Source of the DNA: Enterococcus raffinosus
Lineage (GTDB): Bacteria; Bacillota; Bacilli; Lactobacillales; Enterococcaceae
Assembly (NCBI RefSeq): GCF_018917525.1
Contig: NZ_JAHLOS010000035.1
Location: forward strand, 1-47,874
Direction: 5' to 3'
DNA: 47,874 nucleotides
Shown piece after piece: positions 6,907 to 15,561 of this stretch (position 1 is its first letter; each line of letters starts with the position of its first letter). The position numbers and the translations under genes are program-made. The notes under the pieces were generated by a model that did not search any database, was not told where the DNA came from, and was given only the letters and a program-made list of their open reading frames with translations.

Positions 6907-9372
6907 ATGAGTAAAAAAATTATTATTATTGGAGGAGTAGCTGGTGGGGCAACTGCAGCTACGAGATTACGACGATTAAATGAAGAAGATGAGATCATTC
7001 TTTTTGAGAAAGGAGAATACATTTCATTTGCGAATTGTGGATTACCTTATCATATTGGAGGAACGATTAAGAATAGAGACGATTTACTGTTGCAGACAGT
7101 CGATGGGATGTCGGAGCAATATGGATTAGATATTCGAAATTTTTCAGAAGTTACATCTATTCATCCTGAAAAAAAGATAGTGACTGTAACAAATCATCAA
7201 TCAAATGAAACCTATGAAGAGAGTTATGATTCTCTGATTATTTCAACGGGAGCTAAAGCAATTGTCCCTCCCATAGAAGGATTGAATACTGCTGAGAATG
7301 TATTTAGTTTAAGAAATATTCCTGATATGGATAAAATAAAAGCTTTTATTAATGAACATCAAGTGAAAAAAGCGGCAATCATCGGCGGTGGATTTATTGG
7401 ACTAGAAATGATGGAGAACTTAGTTGATTTGGGGATACACGTTCAACTAGTTGAAATGTCTGATCAGGTAATGCCCAACATCGACTTTGAGCTTGCTCAG
7501 ATTTTACATGCTCAAATTGATCTACATGGTGTAAAGCTTATATTGGGAGATGGTTTGAAAGCGTTTCAGGAAAAAGGGAAAGAGTTACTGTTAAATAGTG
7601 GAAAAGTGATTTCTACAGAGTTAACTATTTTATCAATTGGCGTGACTCCTGAAAATACACTAGCAAAAAAAGCTGGATTAGAGTTAGGCTTACGTGGTGC
7701 AATTAAAGTCAATGATAAATTGGAGACAAGTATTCCTGGAATTTATGCTATTGGGGATGTCATTGAAGTTACCGACTTTGTGAATGAAAATCCAACATTG
7801 ATTCCTTTGGCTTGGCCTGCCAATCGTCAAGGACGTCTGGTTGCGGATATTATTAATGGTATTGATACCAGCTATAAAGGTACTCAGGGAACATCCGTCG
7901 CAAAAATTTTCGAACTTACAGCAGCATCCACAGGAAATTCGGAAAAAGTTCTACAACGCCTAAAGGTTCCATATAAAAGTATCCATATCCATCCAAATTC
8001 ACATGCGGGCTATTATCCAGATGCTAGTCCTATTGCATTAAAATTATTATTTGGTATGAATGGAAAAATATTAGGTGCACAAGGAGTAGGGACGGAAGGC
8101 GTTGAAAAAAGAATCGATGTGATTTCAACAGCAATGAAATTTGGAGCTAAAGCCGATGAATTAGCTAGTATCGAACTTGCTTATGCACCGCCGTATTCTA
8201 GTGCAAAAGATCCAGTAAATATGTTGGGGTATACAGCGGATAATCTATTATCTGGAAGAATTGAAACCGTTTCTTGGAGTGAAGTAAAAGATTTAATAGA
8301 GAATAAAGCCTATTTATTAGATATAAGAGAAGAATTTGAACGAGCTACAGGGGAACTACCTAATAGCCACATTATCCCACTTTCTCAACTACGCGGTCGT
8401 TTAGATGAGCTCCCTAAAGATCAGATAATCTATGTGTACTGTCAAGTTGGATTAAGAGGATATAATGCGGCAAGGATACTAACGCAAAACGGATTCCGTG
8501 CAAAAAATATTGATGGCGGATATAAAACTTATAAACAAGCTCATTACGAGGTGAAAAAAAATCAAGAAGAGAAAATCGTTAGTTCTTCTAAGCCAATGAA
8601 AAATGAAGTTCCGACTAAATCTAAAGATTTTATTCAAGTTGATGCTTGTGGATTACAATGTCCGGGACCTATTCTAAAAGTAAAAGAATCTGTCGATAAG
8701 ATGAAGGATGGTCAAAAGCTTGAAGTACAAGCAAGTGATTTTGGATTTGTTGCTGATATTGAAGCTTGGTGTAAAAATACGGGAAATACGCTGCTCGATA
8801 ATAGAATTCAAGGAAATAAAGTTACTGCGATTATTGCCAAAGGAACTGAAGAAATGACTTCAACGAGCATTCAGAATCAATTGCCAAAAGAAGGAGTGCT
8901 TCATGAAACTAAAGATGGCGCAACTATGGTTGTTTTTAGTGGTGATTTGGATAAAGCGTTGGCATCAATGATTATTGCTAGTGGCGCTGCAGCAATGGGG
9001 AAAAAGGTAACCATATTCTTTACATTCTGGGGTTTAAGTATCTTAAAGAAAAAGAAGATACGAAAAAATAGAATGGCAAAAATGTTTGATCTGATGCTTC
9101 CTGCTGGAGCAAATAACTTACCAATATCTAAAATGAATATGGGTGGATTAGGTGCAAAAATGATTAAATCAGTGATGAAACAAAAAAATGTTGATTCCTT
9201 ACCATTAATGATTAAGAAGGCTAACGAATTGGACGTAAAATTTGTAGCTTGCACAATGAGTATGGATATTATGGGAATTGAACGTGATGAGCTATTTGAT
9301 TTTGTTGAATATGGTGGAGTTGCAACTTACTTAGGTGATACGAAAGATTCAAACCTAAACCTATTTATTTAG
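6907..9372 (+). CDS. Four-domain CoADR-rhodanese-TusA-DsrE2 sulfur-transfer protein
   Basis: 821 residues from the ATG at 6907, with AAAGGAG 8-9 bases upstream; longer frames start inside the promoter. Residues 1-~450 are a CoA-disulfide/persulfide reductase (GGVAGGATAATR, SFANCGLPYH with Cys44, IGGGFIGLEMME, AYAPPYSSAKDPVNMLGY). Residues ~460-555 are a rhodanese with YCQVGLRGY (Cys near 511). Residues ~575-645 are a TusA/SirA domain with CGLQCPGP. Residues ~665-821 are a DsrE2-like domain with the GATMVVFSGDLDKALAS start and the conserved MGGLGAKM and CTMSMDIMG segments. The chain suggests sulfane sulfur is relayed between cysteines within one polypeptide and finally reduced. It is paralogous to the minus-strand CoADR-Rhd but longer. 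Expression is driven by the operator-bearing promoter just upstream. Confidence 0.92.
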   Translation: MSKKIIIIGGVAGGATAATRLRRLNEEDEIILFEKGEYISFANCGLPYHIGGTIKNRDDLLLQTVDGMSEQYGLDIRNFSEVTSIHPEKKIVTVTNHQSNETYEESYDSLIISTGAKAIVPPIEGLNTAENVFSLRNIPDMDKIKAFINEHQVKKAAIIGGGFIGLEMMENLVDLGIHVQLVEMSDQVMPNIDFELAQILHAQIDLHGVKLILGDGLKAFQEKGKELLLNSGKVISTELTILSIGVTPENTLAKKAGLELGLRGAIKVNDKLETSIPGIYAIGDVIEVTDFVNENPTLIPLAWPANRQGRLVADIINGIDTSYKGTQGTSVAKIFELTAASTGNSEKVLQRLKVPYKSIHIHPNSHAGYYPDASPIALKLLFGMNGKILGAQGVGTEGVEKRIDVISTAMKFGAKADELASIELAYAPPYSSAKDPVNMLGYTADNLLSGRIETVSWSEVKDLIENKAYLLDIREEFERATGELPNSHIIPLSQLRGRLDELPKDQIIYVYCQVGLRGYNAARILTQNGFRAKNIDGGYKTYKQAHYEVKKNQEEKIVSSSKPMKNEVPTKSKDFIQVDACGLQCPGPILKVKESVDKMKDGQKLEVQASDFGFVADIEAWCKNTGNTLLDNRIQGNKVTAIIAKGTEEMTSTSIQNQLPKEGVLHETKDGATMVVFSGDLDKALASMIIASGAAAMGKKVTIFFTFWGLSILKKKKIRKNRMAKMFDLMLPAGANNLPISKMNMGGLGAKMIKSVMKQKNVDSLPLMIKKANELDVKFVACTMSMDIMGIERDELFDFVEYGGVATYLGDTKDSNLNLFI

Positions 9373-9474
9373 GTCGTGATAGACAGTATGCGAGGTAAAC
9401 ATAGAATTGTTGCAGCTATGCAGAGGAAGAATTGACACAGTGATCTTATAATAAAACGAACGGAGAGAAAAAAT

Positions 9475-10389
9475 ATGTATGATGTTATCATTATTGGTGC
9501 TGGTCCAGCAGGAATAACCGCAGCCTTGTATACTTCACGCTCAAACCTAAAAGTTCTTTTGATTGAGCGTGGCGCAATTGGAGGACAAATGAATAATACA
9601 GAAGATGTTGAAAATTATCCAGGTTTTGAATCGATTAAGGGATCAGAACTAGCAAGAAAAATGTATGACAGTGTTACTAAATTTGAAGCTGAAAATACGT
9701 ATGGAATTGTTCAAGAGATTAAAGATCATGGAAGTTATAAAGAAGTGATCACAGAAAATCAAATCTATCAAGCAAAAACAATTATTATCGCGACAGGCTG
9801 TGAGCATCGTAAATTAGGGATTCCTGGTGAAACAGCCTTTGCTGGTATGGGAGTTTCTTACTGTGCTGTTTGTGACGGTGCATTCTTTCAAAATAAACGC
9901 ATAGTTGTTGTTGGCGGTGGAGATTCAGCAGTCGAAGAAGCTATTTATTTGACGCGTTTTGCTTCTGAAGTTGTTGTTGTTCATCGAAGAGATGAATTAC
10001 GAGCGCAAAAAGTTATTCAGGATCGGGCCTTCGCAAATGAGAAAATATCATTTATCTGGGATAGTGTTGTGGAAGAAATTGTCGGAACAGACATGGCCGT
10101 AACTGGCGTACGGATTCGTAATGCTAAAACAGATGAAGTGTATGTCGAACCAACAGATGGTGTATTTGTCTATGTTGGACTAAAACCATTAACTGAACCA
10201 TTCAAAGCAATGGGGATCACAAATAATGCTGGTTGGATCGAAACCGATACGGAGATGAAGACCAAAATCCCAGGCGTTTTTGCCATTGGAGATGCAAGAG
10301 AAAAAGAGCTGCGACAAATTACAACAGCAGTCGGCGAGGGAGGAATCGTTGGACAACAGGTGTATAAATATATCGAAGCACAAAACTAA
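9475..10389 (+). CDS. trxB: Thioredoxin reductase (NADPH, FAD)
   Basis: 304 residues, standard for bacterial TrxB. It has an FAD motif at the start (IIIGAGPAGITAALYTSRS), the redox CAVC (Cys130 and Cys133) in SYCAVCDGAFF, an NADPH-binding VVVGGGDSAVEEA with a following HRRDELRA, and the closing GDAREKELRQITTAVGEG. It transfers electrons from NADPH to thioredoxin. The ATG has GGAGAG 8-9 bases upstream. It lies 100 bases after the four-domain sulfur protein in the same direction and is probably co-transcribed, so the persulfide response brings both halves of a thioredoxin system (trxA on the other arm). Confidence 0.92.
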   Translation: MYDVIIIGAGPAGITAALYTSRSNLKVLLIERGAIGGQMNNTEDVENYPGFESIKGSELARKMYDSVTKFEAENTYGIVQEIKDHGSYKEVITENQIYQAKTIIIATGCEHRKLGIPGETAFAGMGVSYCAVCDGAFFQNKRIVVVGGGDSAVEEAIYLTRFASEVVVVHRRDELRAQKVIQDRAFANEKISFIWDSVVEEIVGTDMAVTGVRIRNAKTDEVYVEPTDGVFVYVGLKPLTEPFKAMGITNNAGWIETDTEMKTKIPGVFAIGDAREKELRQITTAVGEGGIVGQQVYKYIEAQN

Positions 10390-10392
10390 GTT

Positions 10393-10425
10393 GATAAAGG
10401 GAAGTATCTCACTCTTCCCTTTATC
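10393..10425 (+). terminator. Hairpin after trxB, probable terminator
   Basis: A perfect 12-bp stem, GATAAAGGGAAG and CTTCCCTTTATC, with a 9-base loop, 4 bases after the trxB stop. The T-run after it is poor, so termination strength is uncertain. Confidence 0.6.
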
Positions 10426-10443
10426 ATACGTTAATCTATCTCT

Positions 10444-10504
10444 TTTCATGGTTTCAGAGAAGGGTCAAACGGTTTTGGTTTGACGATTGTCTGAAATCAT
10501 GAAA
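10444..10504. repeat. 61-bp near-perfect palindrome of unknown role
   Basis: Outer arms TTTCATGGTTTCAGA and TCTGAAATCATGAAA pair over 15 positions with a single G-T mismatch. Inner arms GTCAAAC (10464-10470) and GTTTGAC (10478-10484) pair again. It could form one long hairpin in RNA or DNA. No T-run follows. Confidence 0.6.
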
Positions 10505-10639
10505 CAACTCGAGAGTGGATTGGTTTCAAAAAAATTCTCAAAAAATGAGTCCACTTTATTGACACAGATCCACTATAATTGTAGTTATATTTGTTCCAAA
10601 GACTTCTTTTGATATTTAACGCAATAGAATCCTTATTAA

Positions 10640-10694
10640 GATTTAATGTTTAAAAATTGTGTCCATAATTATGATATTATGATAATATTAAATC
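10640..10694. promoter_or_regulatory. Inverted repeat and promoter region upstream of the AbiE-type operon
   Basis: GATTTAAT (10640-10647) and ATTAAATC (10687-10694) form an 8-bp inverted repeat around an AT-rich region with several -10-like boxes (TATTAT, TAATAT). AbiEi-type antitoxins are known to autoregulate through inverted repeats here, so this is a candidate operator. Confidence 0.4.
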
Positions 10695-10739
10695 ATAAAT
10701 CGCTTCATTTTGCTGTTAAAGTTGAAAGGAGGGAATCTG

Positions 10740-11606
10740 ATGTCTTATAGATTTGATAAATATGAGAAGAAAGAAGATGGATTTTCAAATGAGGAATTGC
10801 GAGAACTTATCTCTCAACGAACTGAGAAATTATCGTCTAAACATTTATGCGAACTAATGAACTTTATTGAGCCTCTGTACGAAAAGGATATTCTAGAGCC
10901 CTATTTGCTAGGAAATGAAATGCCCAATCCAGATTCTCAAGAATATACGTTTCTAAAGTTAGCCAGTAAGTACAAGGGAAATATTATCCGAACACTTATT
11001 CTTAAGGAAGATATTAGTAGATATAACTTTCAGTCTTTTGTAGAAAAATATCAGTTGCAGGAAATTACAACAGGATCATACATTTATCCAAACAGTACAA
11101 TAGATGCTCCATTTATGTTCCAACAAAAATATAGCAAGGCCACGATTGCGTTGGAATCAGCGCTGTACTATTATGGCTATTCTGATGTGATTCCAAAAGA
11201 AACGATCATGTATATGCCTAGAACTTACAATTTGAAACAAATCAATTTTGGAGAGCATTCTCTAGTAGAAGTAAAAGATATAACTACTTCTGAAACGAGA
11301 CAACAACTAAAGATTTTTTACCCAGACAATGATCCAATCCTGCTAATGAAAAATGTAAAGGCAACGATCAATCAAAGTACCCAAATGTCTTTGGAAAATG
11401 GACTACCTATCTTGATTACCCCTCTTGAGCAAACGTTGATAGACATTGTTAAGCCACAATTTTCAGTAGAAGAAGAAGTTAAAGTTCAGGCATATAAACA
11501 ATATATTGAGAAAAATCAAAAAATGCTGCCAAGACTTCAACATCGTGCGTCAATTGATGGGGTATTAAATAAAGTTAATTACTATTTAGAAAGAAGGTTG
11601 TATTGA
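10740..11606 (+). CDS. AbiEi-type antitoxin/transcriptional regulator (type IV toxin-antitoxin)
   Basis: 288 residues from the ATG at 10740, chosen for AAAGGAGGG 7 bases upstream. The early part is helical and polar. Residues ~100-190 carry the region typical of these regulators, a short beta-strand-rich domain around ITTGSYIYPNS, TIALESALYYYG and ITTSETRQQL. The C-terminal part has LEQTLIDIV and a helical end. It stops 0 bases before the TTG start of the next gene. In AbiE modules the first gene represses the operon and counters the nucleotidyltransferase toxin. The assignment rests mainly on the partner gene and gene order; sequence recognition of this half alone is moderate. Confidence 0.65.
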   Translation: MSYRFDKYEKKEDGFSNEELRELISQRTEKLSSKHLCELMNFIEPLYEKDILEPYLLGNEMPNPDSQEYTFLKLASKYKGNIIRTLILKEDISRYNFQSFVEKYQLQEITTGSYIYPNSTIDAPFMFQQKYSKATIALESALYYYGYSDVIPKETIMYMPRTYNLKQINFGEHSLVEVKDITTSETRQQLKIFYPDNDPILLMKNVKATINQSTQMSLENGLPILITPLEQTLIDIVKPQFSVEEEVKVQAYKQYIEKNQKMLPRLQHRASIDGVLNKVNYYLERRLY

Positions 11607-12491
11607 TTGAACTCACAACGGCTTAAAGATTTGATCAAGAATATGCCTGACAATGTAAGTTTTGAAGAGTATTATGTTCGTTTTGCAACTGAACGATTTC
11701 TTGCTAGATTGCAAAAGACGCCCTATCTAGATAAATTCATTATCAAAGGAGGATTTTTGTTAGAAACGATCTATGATATTCAACAACGTACTACGCAAGA
11801 TTTAGATACGTTGATTCGGAATATCACTAATGAAAAAGAAGAACTTTTGGTTATTCTAGAAACAATCGCTGCGGTGGATCTGAATGATAATGTTACGATT
11901 GAAGTATCAAGTATTGAAACCATCCAGGAGCAAAAGAAATACGCAGGGATCAGAGCAAAGATGATTTTAAAATTTCTTGATGCTAACTCAATCTATAATT
12001 TTACTTTGGATATTGGAGTGGGCGATGTGATTACACCTAAGCCTAACTTACGTGAGATTCCTTTGCTATTCAATGATACAAAGCATGAAAGTAAATCTAT
12101 CAAGATTTATTCTTATCCAGTAGAGACGATCCTTGCTGAAAAGACGGAAACGATTCTTACATTAAGTACAATTAATTCTCGTATGAAGGATTTTTATGAT
12201 ATTTATCTAATTTTATCTGATCCAGAGCTTCCTTCAATTGAAGCCTGTTATTCAGCATTTTCGAATACATGGACTTATCGTAGTGGTTTGCCTTTAGATG
12301 CAGAACTGTTCGAAGTATGGTTATTCGTTATTGATCAGATAAAACAGGATACACTTATCCAGAAAACGTATTGGCCCAATTATATAGCCAAACGTTCATA
12401 CGCAGAAAATTTGAAATTAGGAGATATTTTATTGTTGTTTGAAAGTTATATCAAACAACTCCAACAAGAATATTTGAGACAGAATAGCTAA
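11607..12491 (+). CDS. AbiEii/AbiGii-type nucleotidyltransferase toxin
   Basis: 294 residues, in a MNSQRL start from TTG, with AGAAGG upstream and the stop of the preceding gene immediately adjacent. The nucleotidyltransferase core is visible: FIIKGGFLLE, then RTTQDLDTLI (the two acidic metal ligands), a third acidic strand near FTLDIGVGD, and the family's ILAEKTETI followed by SRMKDFYDIYLI. Family members act as bacteriostatic toxins or phage-abortive proteins, some by adding nucleotides to tRNA acceptor ends. The pair sits directly before conjugation-gene debris, so it may have stabilised an integrative element. Confident for the family; activity and target unknown. Confidence 0.85.
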   Translation: MNSQRLKDLIKNMPDNVSFEEYYVRFATERFLARLQKTPYLDKFIIKGGFLLETIYDIQQRTTQDLDTLIRNITNEKEELLVILETIAAVDLNDNVTIEVSSIETIQEQKKYAGIRAKMILKFLDANSIYNFTLDIGVGDVITPKPNLREIPLLFNDTKHESKSIKIYSYPVETILAEKTETILTLSTINSRMKDFYDIYLILSDPELPSIEACYSAFSNTWTYRSGLPLDAELFEVWLFVIDQIKQDTLIQKTYWPNYIAKRSYAENLKLGDILLLFESYIKQLQQEYLRQNS

Positions 12492-12504
12492 GGGAGTGAC
12501 TAAG

Positions 12505-12666
12505 GTGACAGAGGATGAATATCTTGCGCATATTGCTGGAATACTTAAACAAGAAAATGTAGAGCCACATGTGCAGCGACAATTGCTAGATGCAGTATCA
12601 GAATTATTGGAATATTATAGCTTAGAATATGTACGAGAATTATTACCGTCGTTGTTGAAGACATAA
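12505..12666 (+). CDS. Small hypothetical protein (53 residues), ICE-associated
   Basis: A GTG-started frame (VTEDEYLAHIAGILKQENV and on to PSLLKT) with AGGGAG 8 bases upstream. Predicted mainly helical and acidic, with no signal or membrane span. It lies 13 bases after the toxin gene and 22 bases before the conjugation ATPase fragment, same strand and well spaced, so it is likely a real cistron of the former conjugative element. I do not recognise the family. Confidence 0.45.
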   Translation: MTEDEYLAHIAGILKQENVEPHVQRQLLDAVSELLEYYSLEYVRELLPSLLKT

Positions 12667-12688
12667 TTAGAAGAGGAGATACTTCTGT

Positions 12689-13533
12689 ATGTCAATTGTA
12701 AAAAGTCCTATCCGAGCATTAAAAGGAAAGTTATTGTTAACAAGCGATAACGATATTTGGGCATATTACCAAGTATCACCAAAAACGATTTCGATAAATA
12801 ATTTAAAAGCGGTTCAAGAAAACAAAGAACAAATGGCAAATTTGATGCAGCTTCTGGCGCCTTATGAGGATGCGGAGCTAATCATGTTCCCACGAACCAT
12901 GAATTTATCCAGTCGATTCACGAAATTGTCTGAAGGTTTTGATCAAAATAATCCTGAGCTTGGCGAGTATTACTCCCAAGAAACAGTCAATTTATTGGAA
13001 CGAGAAGGCACGATTTATCGACCTTCTTTTTTGTTGGGAGTAAAGATAAAAGACCAATATATTGCTGAAAGTTTGAAAGATGCCTTTAAAAAAATATCCA
13101 ATGAATTCGCGGATGAGCTGTTGGAATTCGCTGGATACGAACGAACTGACGGCGAAACAATACTCGAACAAATCGCCTCAGTTTCAAACGAGGTCTCTTA
13201 ATTATTGTATTCTTTTTCAATTTGTCCTTTGGGGAAAGAGGAAATGATATATGTGAATTGCCTACAATACATCAGAGGGATGCCTCATAAAATTGAAGAT
13301 GAAAATTATTGGCAAGACATTGAAGATATTCAATCTGCGATCATTTGTCCGGTAAAGAGAGGGAAGGGCATATTGAAGATTGAAGATGAACTCGGAGAAA
13401 GCTACTTGTCTATTCTCCCGATCGGGAATTTTCCAGAGAATATGAGCAATATGAATGGCAGTTGCGGGGAAAACTGGTAAAGGAAAAAACTTTCAATGAA
13501 ATAGAAAATTTAGGTAGTGGCTACTCTGGATAA
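12689..13533 (+). pseudogene. VirB4/TrsE-like conjugation ATPase, N-terminal remnant
   Basis: The frame opens MSIVKSPIRALKGKLLLTS with DNDIWAYYQV, a pattern typical of the N-terminal part of VirB4-like ATPases in Gram-positive conjugative elements. A TAA at 13199-13201 interrupts it, but the same frame continues as LYSFSICPLGKEEMIYVNCLQYI to 13480, and a shifted frame (EYEQYEWQLRGKLVKEKTF) runs to 13533. The Walker motifs, usually in the second half of an ~800-residue protein, are absent. The IS3-family element starts about 20 bases downstream, so later sequence was lost by deletion or IS activity. It marks a dead conjugative element. Confidence 0.65.
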
Positions 13534-13675
13534 GAGGAATAGATACTGGAATGGCAATACTTTTTTTGACAAAAATTATAAGGTGTTGTGAATCCCTTGG
13601 TGTTATGGCTCCGATTGCCCTTGACAATGAGCCTCCTCGGATCGGATTCTTTCTGGCAGAAGCGTGCTCATTCAA

Positions 13676-14551
13676 TTACGCTGCCTCTCCAGAGGTATCA
13701 GATCCGTGCTCATTATCAAGGGTCCGCTTCGCCAATCTCTGTTGACGAAACTGAATCGGTGTTTCATACCCCAATGTGCCATGTAATCGCAGATAGTTCC
13801 ACCAATGCACATAATCAAATAATTCCAAGCGTAGTTGTGCCAATGTCTCAAATTGAGATTGATGCACGAATTCGACTTTGACAGATTTATAGGTAGATTC
13901 CGCAACGGCATTATCATAGGGACAGCCTTTCTTACTCAGCGAGCGCGTGATCTCAAAACCATTCAAAATCTCATGAATGGTTTGATTATCAAATTCCTTT
14001 CCACGATCTGTATGAAAAAGCTTCACGTTTGTCAATGGATAGGGAATCCGACCAAAGGCTTCTCTTACCAATGCGGCATCTTTTTTCGCCCCACAAGAAT
14101 AACCAATAATTTCTCGATTAAATAAATCCAGAATAAGACAGATATAATGCCATTTTTTTCCAACGCGAACATAGGTAAGATCCGTGACAATGGCTTCCAA
14201 TGGTTTTTCTTGTGTAAAGTTTCGATTCAGTACATTCGCTGTTTTTGCTTCATTACAAGTCGCTGTATGGTTTTTAAAATGAGCGATCGTGTACGTAGAG
14301 TTCAATCCACGTTGTTTCATAATCCGCCCAATTCGGCGCCGACTGATTTGAAGATCACGCTTAGCTAAACATTTTTTTAATTTCCGTGTGCCATAGACTT
14401 TTCGGTTGCGGATAAATTCTTCCTGTACGACTTCTTCTAACTCGGACTCATTTTTGACAGGTTGTGCTTGATAATAATAAGTCTGACGGGAAATCTTTAA
14501 GATTTTACACATCGCTGATATCGAGTATTTGTGTTTGTTGGTATCAATCAC
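13676..14551 (-). CDS. IS3-family transposase OrfB (DDE integrase domain)
   Basis: 291 residues starting GTG, whose bases overlap the orfA stop (GTGA). The N-terminal helix-turn-helix (ISAMCKILKISRQTYYY) is followed by an HTH_21-like part (NRKVYGTRKLKKCL). The rve catalytic core has Asp in VTDLTYV, Asp in FHTDRGKEFD and Glu in NAVAESTYK. The end (HWWNYLRLHGTLGYETPIQF) is typical. In the family OrfA-OrfB fusion by frameshifting makes the active transposase. No disruption is visible. Confidence 0.9.
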   Translation of the reverse strand: MIDTNKHKYSISAMCKILKISRQTYYYQAQPVKNESELEEVVQEEFIRNRKVYGTRKLKKCLAKRDLQISRRRIGRIMKQRGLNSTYTIAHFKNHTATCNEAKTANVLNRNFTQEKPLEAIVTDLTYVRVGKKWHYICLILDLFNREIIGYSCGAKKDAALVREAFGRIPYPLTNVKLFHTDRGKEFDNQTIHEILNGFEITRSLSKKGCPYDNAVAESTYKSVKVEFVHQSQFETLAQLRLELFDYVHWWNYLRLHGTLGYETPIQFRQQRLAKRTLDNEHGSDTSGEAA

Positions 14552-14838
14552 TTGTCTTTTCGTCCGAATATCAGCGCTGCTTGCTTTAAAATATCATTCT
14601 CCATTTCGAGCTGCTTATTTTTCTTTCGAAGTGCGATCAGTTCTGCTTGTTCCGGGGTTAGGTTGTCTTTTTCTTTGAACGAGCCCGTCGACTGAGCCTG
14701 CTTCACCCATTTATCGAAAGCTGAAGCGGTCAGCTCATAGTCTCGAATGATTTCTGCGCGGGATTTGCCTGCAAGGTAGAGATCGACGACTTGTTGTTTG
14801 AATTCTTTTGAATAGGTTCTACGTTGACGTCTTGACAT
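14548..14838 (-). CDS. IS3-family transposase OrfA (helix-turn-helix)
   Basis: 96 residues, MSRRQRRTYSKEFKQQVVDL with a classic HTH_Tnp_1 fold, then KSRAEIIRDYELTASAF and a leucine-zipper-like C-terminus (ALRKKNKQLEMENDILKQA). GGAGG lies 8 bases before the ATG. It binds the element ends and overlaps orfB by 4 bases. Confidence 0.88.
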   Translation of the reverse strand: MSRRQRRTYSKEFKQQVVDLYLAGKSRAEIIRDYELTASAFDKWVKQAQSTGSFKEKDNLTPEQAELIALRKKNKQLEMENDILKQAALIFGRKDK

Positions 14839-14915
14839 GAAAAATCCTCCAGTATGTTTTTTATTATTCTACACACCTTATTTTTTCTGTCTAGTCTAGT
14901 GTAGCCGATTCATAC

Positions 14916-15249
14916 TGAAAAACGTGGAAGACAAGCGTTTAGGCGAAACTTGTCAGACCGAACCAAAAATCACCCATATTTTCAGAAAGAATTTGGGCAT
15001 TTAGAAGGGAACACAATTGTTGGGGTGCATCATAAAAATGCAGTAATCACACTGGTGGAGCGCCAATCAAAAGCAACTATTACGTTAAATCCAGAAGGTC
15101 GTAAAGCAAAGAATATTGAGTCATCCTTAAGCAACTGGCTTCAAACTATTTCTAAAAATCTATTACGTTTGATTGTGGAAAAGAATTTTCTAACTGGAAA
15201 GTAATCAGCACAATATTGATATCTATTTTGAAGATCCAGGTACACCTTT
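14916..15249 (+). pseudogene. IS30-family transposase fragment
   Basis: The fragment aligns by eye with the middle of the IS30 transposase at 18384-19332: KRGRQAFRRNLSDRTKN, KEFGHLEGNTIVGVHHK, NAVITLVERQSK, then after a frameshift near 15175 DCGKEFSNWK and YFEDPGTPF. The N-terminus was removed where the IS3 element sits, and the end joins an IS3 orfA fragment. Two or more frame changes make it dead. Confidence 0.8.
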
Positions 15250-15274
15250 TCAACTGGGGTGTTACGAAGAGACG

Positions 15275-15376
15275 GACTTCCAATTTTTTTGAAACAGTTT
15301 TGACAGGCATTTCTTCATTCAGGACGAGTAAAACAGCTCGCTGTTTGAATTCTTGTGTGAAGGATCTACGTTTCAT
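15275..15376 (-). pseudogene. IS3-family OrfA 5' fragment
   Basis: 34 codons on the minus strand (MKRRSFTQEFKQRAVLLVL then NEEMPVKTVSKKLEV), the start of a different IS3-family OrfA. It is cut where it meets the IS30 fragment. A TTTCTCC-type ribosome complement and end-like sequence lie at 15380-15425. Confidence 0.65.
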
Positions 15377-15561
15377 AGTAATTTCTCCTCGAATTACCTT
15401 AATTTAGTGTCTACTTTAGTATAACCTGTCTAAGCAAAAAAAATAATTGTTAACTACTTGAGCTTCGTAAGAGTGATTATACATTTAGGGCAGCCAATGG
15501 ATAACCAGAAGATGTATCGTTTAAGTCTTATACGATACAATGGAATTAAAGAGAAGAATAT

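Larger units (their letters stand above)
13552..14907 (-). mobile_element. IS3-family insertion sequence, apparently intact
   Basis: Two minus-strand genes (orfA 14548-14838, orfB 13676-14551) are flanked by imperfect inverted ends. The left reads GGCAATACT...GACAAAAATTATAAGGTGT from about 13553. The right, read on the minus strand, is GGCTACACT...GACAGAAAAAATAAGGTGT from about 14906. Length is near 1.36 kb, normal for the family. I could not see a clear 3-4 bp target duplication: the left flank is conjugation debris and the right flank an IS30 fragment. Confidence 0.75.

Noticed and set aside
10555-10580. TTGACA with TATAAT as a promoter for the AbiE operon
   Set aside because: Only 9 bases separate the boxes, far below the usual 17.
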